Positions 47,401 to 55,488 of a stretch of 64,000 bases of DNA are shown piece by piece. The DNA is taken from positions 186,768,495 to 186,832,494 of the forward strand of contig OZ038379.1 in the NCBI GenBank assembly GCA_964036045.1, written 5' to 3'. A program made the position numbers and the translations under genes. The notes beneath the pieces were generated by a model, which saw only the letters and a program-made list of their open reading frames with translations, did not search any database and was not told where the DNA came from. Within the stretch, counting starts at the first letter, position 1, and every line of letters begins with the position of its first letter. The stretch is from Eutreptiella sp. 'Long Island Sound 2002'. Taxonomy: Eukaryota > Euglenozoa > Euglenophyceae > Eutreptiales > Eutreptiaceae.

Positions 47401-49411
47401 AGGCTGGGCTGGCCCACTCACTGTCGGAGGGTTCGATCCATCCCCGCTCAATGAACTCGGCCAACAGCTTCTTCATGGCCTCGGCCCGATCGCCCTGAAG
47501 TTGGTACTCCCGATGACGATAGATCTTCGGGTTCGGCTTCAGCTTGATTTTCGCTGTACCAAACCTTCCACGATCTGGAGGGTTCTTGTTGGCGACGCCA
47601 CTGAATAGCCGCGGATAGGCCTTGATCAGCCTCTCCTTCAGCTCGGCGACCTTCGGGTTCTCCTGGGCCTCTTCAGCCGCTTGCTTCGGTATCGATACAA
47701 CCGACCGCACTGCGGTATAGGCCTCTTCTGGGTCCGAGTCCGACTTCTCCTCGTCCGACATGCCGTCTTCATCGTCGTGGGTCTCGACTCCCACCGATAA
47801 TCTTCGAAAATTTGCGGCCTCGGGCTGGTGCTCGTCGCTACCGGTTCCCACTCTTGGAAAACCCCACGTTGGTGGGTCCGACCCAACCGGACCATCGTAT
47901 TGGTCCGCGATGTGATCCATGACCCTCGCCACGAACTCATCCTTCTCGTACTTGCCGGTGACCAACATCTTGTCATCCCACCAATGCGGAGATGTGACCA
48001 TGGCCCGCCTCTTCTTGGCTGCCACACGGTCGTGCATCCCCATCCGCATGTAGTTGACGACGTCGTCGATCTCGGCGTGGGACAGGACGTCAATGCCATC
48101 AATAGGCTGATCCGTCCCCTCCTTGGGCTCAAACATGACCTTCATGGGCACCGCCTCCACCCTACGGATGAATGCTTCATCACCCGTGGGCTGAGCTTGC
48201 GCCCCATCCACCAGGAAAGCCTTGGTACCCCACGCTTGACCCGGGGAGGGCATTGATACACCCTTGGCGTCGATGAACAACTCCTCCTCCGGCCCGAATG
48301 ACATCTCGTTCAGGGTGATGGAGTCCAGCGTCGACTTGAGACCCTCCAGCGGACATGGGGCGGATCCTATGCCGGTTATGACCAGGATCCCCTTCGCCCT
48401 ATCCGCGATGATCTTCTCCACCGTACGTCTGGTATTGTCCAGGGAGCCATGCCAATACATGGGTCCCCACTCCTTCAAACCCCAATGCCTGTGCCAGGCT
48501 GAGTCTCCTCGATGCCAATGCCTCCGACACTTCCGCAGAAGTGGAACATCCCGGGAAGCAAAGACGTCCGTCTCGGGCGCTTCGGCTCCCAGCGTCTGGA
48601 TCATCCTGGTATACACCTGCGGCGCCATTCCATACTCCGTGAGCTGAACTCCACGGTCTCCTCTGGACTTGGCACCCAGAGCTTGCACCGCTTGGACGAT
48701 CCGATCCTCTTCCTCAGCATTCCATTGGGATGATCCGCATGCATAGTCCGTGGACAACCATGTGAGGCGCTCATCATCCTCACGGACTAGCGTTGCACGA
48801 TGGGGAAGGGCTCCAATGGCGTTTGCCACCATGAAGTCATACCCCATGATCATATCCCAATCTGTAATGTCGGCCACGTAGAAGTTCCCGGATAGAGTGC
48901 TTCTCTTCGCCTGATCAGGGCGGTTCAAGGGCTCATGTTCCCAGAATTCCATACTGATAGTGGCCTCATGGGTGCCACCACCCATGATCTCTCCATTGGC
49001 GACCTTCAGGCGGACCGGTCTCCGGCTGGGCTGCAGGAATTCCTCCTTGAACAACCCTCTCCGGACCAGGCTCACCTGGGCACCCGTATCCACTAACACA
49101 TCCACCACCTTCTCCTCTCGTCCGCACCGTACTCGCACTTTCAAGTGCAGCTGCCGCTCGTCACCATGAGGTGTATGGACGACTCTCACGGCATGCAACT
49201 CTAGCACGTCCGGGTGCATCAGGACTTCAAGGGTATGGTCACGGATGGTGTAGATCTTGGGTTGGTCCTGCCCGTCCACGGGGCTCTCCGTGGTCGCTCC
49301 TTCCTTCTTGCCATGTCCCGTACCCACATGTACTTCCCTTGGCAGGGCGCTCCAGGGGTTGGGAGTGGCGAAACTCAGTGGTTTTGGCTCTTCCGGAGCC
49401 TTCTTCGGCAC
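44426..49411 (-). CDS. pol: Gypsy pol polyprotein (PR-RT-RH-IN-chromodomain)
   Basis: 1,661 codons from the first possible start (a GTG), but the frame is open back to the gag UAG, so it is most likely made as a gag-pol readthrough product. Domains: aspartic protease VLVDTGAQVSLV at about 105-116; a long spacer (about 150-600); RT with WRLVVDYRGLN at about 681, LDLKHGYHQMPLHP and catalytic FVDDIIIG at 782-789; RNase H LRTDALDYAVGAVLEQ near 945-960 and TDHQSLQSW; integrase HHCC zinc finger about 1208-1251; and integrase catalytic residues D1281, D1356 and E1392 (D-35-E). A chromodomain (GGRLYKVRWKGFAASRDSWE, about 1603-1630) ends the protein, placing it among chromoviruses. The frame is fully intact. 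Confidence 0.93.
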   Translation of the reverse strand: MPKKAPEEPKPLSFATPNPWSALPREVHVGTGHGKKEGATTESPVDGQDQPKIYTIRDHTLEVLMHPDVLELHAVRVVHTPHGDERQLHLKVRVRCGREEKVVDVLVDTGAQVSLVRRGLFKEEFLQPSRRPVRLKVANGEIMGGGTHEATISMEFWEHEPLNRPDQAKRSTLSGNFYVADITDWDMIMGYDFMVANAIGALPHRATLVREDDERLTWLSTDYACGSSQWNAEEEDRIVQAVQALGAKSRGDRGVQLTEYGMAPQVYTRMIQTLGAEAPETDVFASRDVPLLRKCRRHWHRGDSAWHRHWGLKEWGPMYWHGSLDNTRRTVEKIIADRAKGILVITGIGSAPCPLEGLKSTLDSITLNEMSFGPEEELFIDAKGVSMPSPGQAWGTKAFLVDGAQAQPTGDEAFIRRVEAVPMKVMFEPKEGTDQPIDGIDVLSHAEIDDVVNYMRMGMHDRVAAKKRRAMVTSPHWWDDKMLVTGKYEKDEFVARVMDHIADQYDGPVGSDPPTWGFPRVGTGSDEHQPEAANFRRLSVGVETHDDEDGMSDEEKSDSDPEEAYTAVRSVVSIPKQAAEEAQENPKVAELKERLIKAYPRLFSGVANKNPPDRGRFGTAKIKLKPNPKIYRHREYQLQGDRAEAMKKLLAEFIERGWIEPSDSEWASPAFIVPKKEKGEWRLVVDYRGLNEQTEHDSYSLPLIDSILQKQQKKRIFTVLDLKHGYHQMPLHPDSRPCTAMSTPLGPMQWKVVPMGAKNGNAAFQRMMEDLLGPVRDCADPFVDDIIIGSGTENMTEDELIDAHEKDLRRVLSELDKHNMVCKPTKASLFVKEVEFAGHVVGHGQRRPMPGKLASLHHWEKPQTISELRSFMGFCNYYSGYVRMYAELSGPLHKMLQVGKFDGRKGSKKKLAWTPEAEDAFSRLKERLLGQLGLFLVDPDKGFVLRTDALDYAVGAVLEQIRDDGSHVPVAFWSRILAEGQRRTWTAREKETYAIVCALRKWSGHIGLQPVVVCTDHQSLQSWHKEHVDTPSGPAARRARWHETFAKFDLSVVYVPGKDNTVADCLSRWAYPAGKAWMDISSHGDAEETEEAKRIIEMEKVMEQEGVKCFVVMANRTDLAKFRGARVQAIREKTLEQWMVAPVELVRSVLTEDWSDDYAASEHWSRYWNAVSAPSDDEWPEGLTEDGDKLFLKDKLLVPENRVEELIDHWHNAQLMHPGRDKMQQDLEWRFKFPPGYYAILDRYCSDCAVCRATKSPNHSTAGNPVYTAIPEAPMRSVAMDVFAMPEVTVEGETYDCVILAVDRHSGYIVAVPGKKSKKKDKKDKHGVGLQAKTVANAMIRHWLTIFDVPAVICSDRGSQFVGTWFKTMCKHMGIRHAKTVAYHSRSNGRAEVAGRQMFEKFRQLHIDEPGRNWYNPLWRVLQAYHDLPGPTGLSPHRILFLRDRVSRTLPWMNHGKVARDANAMMAEADDTAAKVCKAVQDEHDKRAKYFKQGKVQKYALQDTVWVERHHKDVLSRHRQASWYVPGVIVRKVGQDVYAVRVGDNKVLDRDHTQLRPRAPDPSGRPVTFEFTAGDVDSDDEGEDDDFTAEKILADKPDPGTPGGRLYKVRWKGFAASRDSWEPPSSFVPRYTTVWMDYLKKKSISLDVKDVLVHLVAAVAP

Positions 49412-49449
49412 CCGATGTGCCTTTGCTTTCTCTGGGATTCCACTGATTT

Positions 49450-49495
49450 TCGGAGGAGAGACCTCCGAGGTCCCACTCCCGTGGGGGCTCCTCTA
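49450..49495 (-). promoter_or_regulatory. gag-pol UAG readthrough site with downstream stem
   Basis: The gag stop is TAG (49495-49493, context CAA GTC TAG AGG AGC). The next 27 codons up to the annotated pol start are open in the same frame. Just downstream, CCCAC/GTGGG (49485-49481 with 49476-49472) and GACCTC/GAGGTC (49472-49467 with 49465-49460) can form alternative stems. The arrangement resembles a suppressed stop; that suppression occurs is inferred. Confidence 0.6.
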
Positions 49496-52400
49496 GACTT
49501 GGCTTCCCGCAGCCCCTTCCGGCTGCGACCCGCCAGGACTTTGTCCTCCACGTTGCTGGGCCTTGAGTTCCTCCAACGTCCTCAACATGTCCTCAGCAAC
49601 TTCCTCGATCGACCTCACTCGTCGGTCTTGACCAGGTCCACCACCATAGCCTCTTCCTCCACCATTTCCTTGGCCTTTGCCTTGGCCTTTTCCCCCGTCT
49701 CCGCCCTTCGCCTTCCAATCAGAAATCCGCTGCTCCTTGGGCTTCTTCTCGGGGTGGGCGGCGAAGTAGGCCTTCTTGTCCGCCTCATACACCTTGCACT
49801 GACGGTGGTCGTGTGCATGGTTGTTTCCCTTGCCATAACAGACCCAGCACCCGTCGTGCTGAGACCTGTACTCTCGGAACGAGAGCGGTGGGTTCCCGAT
49901 CCTCCTTGGCTCTTTGCCCTTCTTGGGTCCCATCTGGCTCCATCTGGACCGATCCTGCCCATGGTTCTTCACGTTGTGCGCCACAAACGCGAAGAAATGG
50001 GCCTCCTCGTGATCCTCCCGGGACCAGTGGTCTTGGCCACTTCCACTACCATCCTCCGCGGAGTTGGCCGTGTCCTCCTGGATCTCTCGATGATGGCGGT
50101 CTTCTCGGTGGCCTCGTTGTCCATGACCATGTCGATTCTGCACGTGGGCCTCGTTCTTCGCATTGAGCTTCAACTCCACCGTGATGTACTTCACGATTTC
50201 GTCAAGGCTCATGCGGGCGAAGATGACTTGCATCCTCAGCGGCTCCCCGCGCCTCCACTCCACGTTGTTGAGGCGCAGCAACCTTTGCCCCATGGAGTCC
50301 CCAAATACCTCCACATACACGGCGTTGTTCAGGCCCAACATCCGGTTGGGTTCGCCCAGGTTCCTCCTGAAGAACTCCATGATACCCGCATGGGTATCCT
50401 CCGCCTCCATAATCCTCACCGCCACGCGCTTCTTCTCCTCGTCCTCCACTCGCCTCTTCCAGTTCCCGGGGAGGACGTCCTTCAGGAGGTGGCGGATCTC
50501 GCTGGCCTCGTTCCAATCCTCCACCAGCTTGAGGCATCTGCGGTACTTCCGCAGATACCGGTTCCACTCCCGGACCCGCAACTCACCGCGGTCCAGCGGC
50601 AGTGGAATGGACCGCAGGTCCTCCAGCTTCTGATTCGGAGCGTCCACCAGCTCCTCATCCTCCAGCCACTGGAGGCAGGCCTGCTCCGTACGGATCAATC
50701 CTTCCCGGATCTGATCCCGCAGCTCCTCCTTGAGGTCCTGCGCCAGCCGGTGTGGGAATGTCCGACATACCCACTTGTCCCGCGGCGCTCCCCGCATCTC
50801 GCCGACGACCTCCTCGGCGAAGTCCTCCCAGTCCAGGATGAAGTCATCCAGGTTGGAGGGGTTCCCGTCGTAATAGGGGATTTTGATTCCCCTGAGGTCG
50901 TCCATCCTGATGGCATCACCGACGTCTCCAGCCACCACTCCACCGAGACGGATACCACCTGTGGCCGGGGGGTGTGAGTACACTCCCCGTACATCCCTCT
51001 CCTCCATGGAGTGCGGTCCAGTTGGGCCTGAACCCATGGGGTTTGGAATGCGGGAAGGATTTGCCCCATCGGCCGTCCATATCCCCGTATTGGGATCCTT
51101 CGCCCACAGGTTTCCGCTTGGATGGCCTCGACCATGTCCGTCGGCGCTTCCCCTGGTTCGCCCCTGCATGGTCTGGTTCTGGATCTCGATCTTCTCTTCC
51201 GCATAGACTGCCATATTCGTCGTGAGCGGTACATCCTGGGCGGCATGGGACATCTGTACCGTCAGGCTCCTCGGGTCCGTGGTCACGTGCCCATCCCGCA
51301 TGGACCCAGCCGGTGCCGTGTGTTCCCCGAGCATTGTGGATTCGCTGAACAGGGGAACATACGGCAGCGCACCCGGGTCAACACGCGGAGGCGCGTAGGG
51401 TGCCTCTGCAGGGCCGCCCATGGGTTTCTCCATGGCGCTCCTGAGGGTCTTAACCCGCTCCACCAGCTCCACCGCGGCCGGCTTTGCCGGGAGCTCCGGA
51501 CCCGAGGCGAGGGGCTGTCGCTCCTCTAGCCTTCTCAGGCGTCCCGACATGTCCTCCACTAAGTGGAGGAGGCTGTCCACCACTTGCTGCTGCTTCTGCA
51601 GGGCCAGCTCCAGATTCTCCCGGTACCGGGCCTGATCCGCTCGCAGCTCCTCCATGTGGTTCTCCGCGGCCGACTGGTCGTCCAGGATCCCCGCGACGTC
51701 CTCCTCTAGAGCGTCCTTGGCGTTGTCCAGGCGGTCAAGGTGACGCACGATGGCGTCCATCCCCATCTTCGGGTACTTGCCCATGAGGAAGGACACGTGC
51801 TCACAGTGGCACGCAGCGTGCTTTCCGCCGGATTCAGCGCAACCCGCGGTTCCCGGCACCTCAGACTCATCGCCCATGGGCGTATCGCCTATGGCGTCCG
51901 TCTCTGGTCCCGTGTGCCGGGGCACAGGTGCCGTCCGGGCCCTGGCTGGCCTCTCCAAGCCCTCGGCATCGTGCTGCAGGGCAGGCTCGGGGGCCGTATG
52001 CGCCCTGGCGATCGGCGCGGACATCTCCAGCTCCGAAGGTGGCTCGTGGGCTGTCCGATAGCCCTCGGAGTGCCCCTCGGATTCCCACAGCCTGACCGGG
52101 CTGGGGTCCGTGTCCATAGCCCCGGCGTCCCTTGCCGCGGACTTGGGTGACCCGCGCTTCCGGTATCGCCGGGCCCGTCCTCCACTGCTGCCTGAATGGC
52201 AAGCCTCATCAGAGTCCTCCGCGGCGGAGCGGAGGTTGCATGCCTTTCGGCAGCGACGCTCACACATGGAGACCAGGTCCTCCATGTCACGTCCTCCTCT
52301 TCCCGAGTGTCGTTCTTCTCTTCGGGCTTCAATTTCCGGAGTTCGCCATGCTCTTGAACGTCTCGGTCCTTCTATGGCTCCAATCTCCGGCGTGGTCTCC

Positions 52401-52591
52401 ACCGAGTCCACAATACGCAACCGGGGCGTACTTGGGCAGGGCTCATAAGGGCCCAAGTCCCCGGGTCGGCGGTTGGTAGGGGCAGCAGGTAAGCCTCTGC
52501 TACCATAAAGAAGGTCCCTACCAGGACCGGCCCCCGCTGTGCCCCTTCCGCCTGTCACCCCTGCTGACTTGCTCCGGATCAACGATTGCAT
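49493..52591 (-). CDS. gag: Gypsy gag polyprotein
   Basis: 1,032 codons from ATG at 52591 to TAG at 49493. The N-terminal third is Arg/Pro/Glu-rich and probably disordered. A coiled-coil-like stretch (LDNAKDALEEDVAGILDDQS and following) occupies roughly 290-370. The capsid-like region (DLRGIKIPYYDGNPSNLDDF and on, about 590-800) resembles the retrotransposon gag domain. A non-standard zinc knuckle, CWVCYGKGNNHAHDHRQC (about 915-932), has Cys and His at wider spacing than the usual CX2CX4HX4C. A Gly/Lys/Gln-rich tail follows. It is longer than most Gypsy gags. A fragment of the same N-terminus occurs at 59479-59561. Confidence 0.9.
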   Translation of the reverse strand: MQSLIRSKSAGVTGGRGTAGAGPGRDLLYGSRGLPAAPTNRRPGDLGPYEPCPSTPRLRIVDSVETTPEIGAIEGPRRSRAWRTPEIEARREERHSGRGGRDMEDLVSMCERRCRKACNLRSAAEDSDEACHSGSSGGRARRYRKRGSPKSAARDAGAMDTDPSPVRLWESEGHSEGYRTAHEPPSELEMSAPIARAHTAPEPALQHDAEGLERPARARTAPVPRHTGPETDAIGDTPMGDESEVPGTAGCAESGGKHAACHCEHVSFLMGKYPKMGMDAIVRHLDRLDNAKDALEEDVAGILDDQSAAENHMEELRADQARYRENLELALQKQQQVVDSLLHLVEDMSGRLRRLEERQPLASGPELPAKPAAVELVERVKTLRSAMEKPMGGPAEAPYAPPRVDPGALPYVPLFSESTMLGEHTAPAGSMRDGHVTTDPRSLTVQMSHAAQDVPLTTNMAVYAEEKIEIQNQTMQGRTRGSADGHGRGHPSGNLWAKDPNTGIWTADGANPSRIPNPMGSGPTGPHSMEERDVRGVYSHPPATGGIRLGGVVAGDVGDAIRMDDLRGIKIPYYDGNPSNLDDFILDWEDFAEEVVGEMRGAPRDKWVCRTFPHRLAQDLKEELRDQIREGLIRTEQACLQWLEDEELVDAPNQKLEDLRSIPLPLDRGELRVREWNRYLRKYRRCLKLVEDWNEASEIRHLLKDVLPGNWKRRVEDEEKKRVAVRIMEAEDTHAGIMEFFRRNLGEPNRMLGLNNAVYVEVFGDSMGQRLLRLNNVEWRRGEPLRMQVIFARMSLDEIVKYITVELKLNAKNEAHVQNRHGHGQRGHREDRHHREIQEDTANSAEDGSGSGQDHWSREDHEEAHFFAFVAHNVKNHGQDRSRWSQMGPKKGKEPRRIGNPPLSFREYRSQHDGCWVCYGKGNNHAHDHRQCKVYEADKKAYFAAHPEKKPKEQRISDWKAKGGDGGKGQGKGQGNGGGRGYGGGPGQDRRVRSIEEVAEDMLRTLEELKAQQRGGQSPGGSQPEGAAGSQV

Positions 52592-53252
52592 TTCTCAAAA
52601 TCCTCAAAATCCAGGGTCCAAATCCAAAAATATAGAAAATGTAATCCTCCTTCAACCCTGAACAGCAACCGGATCCCACAAGTATAGCAATAACCCAATT
52701 CACAATCCAAATCAGGCTGCGGGCTTTCGTTCAGCACACCGGTATTCCCACGGTGGCGGGCATGTACAAGAATTGCACCAAGGAAGAAAGCCCTGAAATT
52801 GGCATATGAACACAAATAAAGCAAAGTTGGGGAAAGATGGAAACTTACACAATCACAGCCATATACCCCTCATTCCCTGGACTCAGGACCTTCCCTTGAC
52901 TCACCAACATGTTGCCCTGAACCAGGTCAAATGAGATGGTTAAATGCCACATGTCAAAAGTCAGTACATAAACCCCAAAAATGTGTTCACTCCCAAGCCT
53001 ATAAATCCTAGCCCAATAGGGAAGGTGGCGTGTCATGGCCTAGAGTGGCACTCAGGACCATGCCCTACCCTGACATAACCTTGGCTGGACTTGGAGTCGA
53101 ATGGGCTTGGAGAAATGACCTATGAGTTTGAACTAGGGATGCAGGTTCGAATTCGCACGAATTCGGTCGAATTCGAATTCGCCCCGAGTTCGCACGAATT
53201 GGTGGACCCCCTCGAATTCGAATTCGAACCTAAATTTTTGGAAATTTTCTGA

Positions 53253-53440
53253 AACCACCTAGAAGTTCACCCCTTCCACCCCGGTGGTCCGGTAGGCGGA
53301 GGTATCATCCTTCATGGTGGCCACAAAGGGCCGAAGAAATTCTGAGAAGTAGAAACTCTTGTGCAACCACCAAGAAGTTCACCCCTTCCACCCCGGTGGT
53401 CCGGTAGGCGGAGGTATCATCCTTCATGGTGGCCACATTG
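53253..53440. repeat. Direct repeat in hAT 5' region
   Basis: The block beginning aagttcaccccttccacccc and ending catccttcatggtggccaca occurs twice, about 113 bp apart. Confidence 0.85.
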
Positions 53441-53624
53441 GCATAACATCATCGGAGTTTGTTCTTAATTGTGACAAGGGTATGACATCATCGGAGTTTG
53501 TTCTTAATTGTGACGTCATCAATGATATTCATGACTAAGAGTGAAAACATTTACAACCTTTGCAAAACCACAAATTTTTTTGGAAAATATCCCATGCATC
53601 AAAACTCTTTCATTTTTTTAGAAA

Positions 53625-54989
53625 ATGTTTGTGAAATCGGAACACTACAATGCAAGGAAGGAGGAGACTTTGAATGATGAAGGTCAAGTCATTTCTACCA
53701 AGGTCAAGTGGGATTGTAAACATTGTGGTTGGAGTACCCGTGACAATGCCACCGACATGAAAAAACATCTCACCAAGTGTCAAAAGACGAATTCCGAATT
53801 AAAAGAATCCATGAAAACTGAGTTGCGGGAAGGCTCCTACAAAAAGCGAGTTCGACCATCCACTTCGGAAGATGAGGCAAAACCGGAGGCTCCCACTTCT
53901 GATTTGAATCCGGCTTTGGTGATGGTGAAGAGCAAGAAGGCCTACCACTCCCAAAAACAAAACACCATTTCTGAGTTCACCGAGAAGGGTTGGTTCGATG
54001 CTCCTCTACCACAACCACGACAAAAACTTGTTGATCAAAAACTGGCCACTTGGATTTATGCAACGGGTCAAGATCTAGATATGGTGGACAATGGCTATTT
54101 TCAGGACTTCGTGGCTTCGCTGCGCACAACGTATGCACCTCCATCGCGATGGAAAGTGGGTGAGTCACTTTTGGATTCATGCTACGACCGTGTGGAGGCC
54201 GAGGTCAAGGGATACTTCGACAGGGCACCAGTTCTGATTGGGGCATCGGACACTTGGAACGACGTCATGGGAAAATCTGTCACCAACCTGATGCTTCTCA
54301 CACCGGAACCATTCTTCCTGGACTCTTGGATGTCGGATGAACGGCGAAAAACTGCCACCAATGAAGCTGAAAAACTGATCAGTCGCTTGAAGCCTTTCGA
54401 GAAGAAGCTGGTCAGTTTTATCAGCGACACTGAAAATAAAATGAAGGCCGTGCACAAGGAGTTGTATCAAGAATTAACTCCGGAGACTCTACACTGTTTG
54501 CTGTGTTTTTTCTGCACTGCACACGTCCTGAGTTTGCTGCTGGGAGACATTTTTGAGCAGATCGCCTATTTCCATGATGCCCTGGACTTGGCGAAAAAAG
54601 TTGTACACTTTCACAAGCAACACACCCTGGTGCACACCCTGTTTGAACGAGTTCGCAAAGATCCTACCTACATTACGCGCCAGAAAGGGGTGATGCACCT
54701 AGTCACCGCTTCTCCTACGCGCTGGGGCGACCAGGTCACTGTGGTGGAGAGCGTCGCGTTCAATCGCCATGCACTGCGCGCAATTCAGCTTGAAGATGCG
54801 TGGGCCGACGAAATTCTGAAGCAGGCACATGTGAAGCAAGAGGCACAAGACATGGAAGTGGTCCTGAATTCTGCTACAACCTTTGCACTGCTTGAAACTG
54901 TCGTGGCCATTACGAGTCCGATCCGATCTGAAATTACTTACTTTGAGGGAGATCAGCCGCTGCTCCAAGAAGTTTGGCCCAGGATGAAC
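53625..54989 (+). pseudogene. BED-finger hAT transposase, C-terminus missing
   Basis: About 455 codons from ATG at 53625 belong to the transposon; the frame then continues for 46 codons through Gypsy leader sequence to a stop at 55128-55130. The N-terminal BED-type zinc finger uses C31, C34, H48 and C52 (CKHCGW...HLTKC). The central RNase-H-like domain shows PVLIGASDTWNDV, FISDTENKMKAVHKEL (second acidic region) and the conserved CTAHVLSLLLGDIFEQ, as in DUF659/hAT transposases, followed by TASPTRWGDQ. The C-terminal hAT dimerisation region is absent, so it is unlikely to be active. Confidence 0.8.
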
Positions 54990-55488
54990 TTTGAACTCAT
55001 AACATGCCAAAAAACTGCCAATTCACACCATATTGGCCATATATCAAAAATATGCTCAAAATTGAAGTTACTACTTATCCGAAGGCTCAAAGCATACATG
55101 GAATCGAAGTCTAGTATTCATGGAGGATAGAGACCAAAGGCCAATGCCCATGTACATCCCCATTTCACCCTCGAAACCCCTTCGGATATGGGCGCCACGC
55201 ACCGCCCAAGTCAGCCCATGATCTTGAGACCTAATCTTGTGATCCTTCGTGCGCCAAGCCAAATGGAGTACGCGATCCGGCATATGGTGGTGTTCAACTC
55301 CGAAGCATATGCCAACATATGAACAACATACCATGGTTCGACTCTCCATAGGCTTCTTGCTGTTTGCCGACCAGGTGAGTACACAAAACGCAAAAATGAG
55401 CAAAAATTGAGGTCAAAAACATGAAAATATGACCAAATACAAGTTGTCATGATAGTATATCTCTATGCTCACCCATGATATCCGCGCA

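Larger units (their letters stand above)
53135..54989 (+). mobile_element. hAT transposon, right end missing
   Basis: The left end, TAGGGATGCAGGTTCGAATT followed by further gaattcg units, is a typical hAT terminus. TTTGAACT occurs on both sides (53127-53134 and 54990-54997), consistent with an 8-bp target duplication. No inverted copy of the left end exists on the right, and the transposase frame runs into the flanking leader, so the 3' part of the element is deleted. Its own leader holds a duplicated ~75-bp block (ttcaccccttccaccccggt, near 53265 and 53378) and a ~40-bp duplication near 53450-53510. Confidence 0.8.
52592..55488 (-). other. Gypsy leader (5' UTR) split by a hAT insertion
   Basis: Between the 5' LTR and the gag ATG lies a leader of about 1,034 bp, in two parts: 55488-54998 and 53134-52592, the hAT transposon in between. 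The intact counterpart is 60624-59562 in the second copy, which is uninterrupted at the same point (atgagcttgaactcataac). Upstream ORFs exist, but none is conserved enough to call. Confidence 0.8.

Noticed and set aside
49214-50977. 587-codon plus-strand ORF
   Set aside because: It is the antisense shadow of the intact gag and pol on the minus strand and has no recognisable motif.
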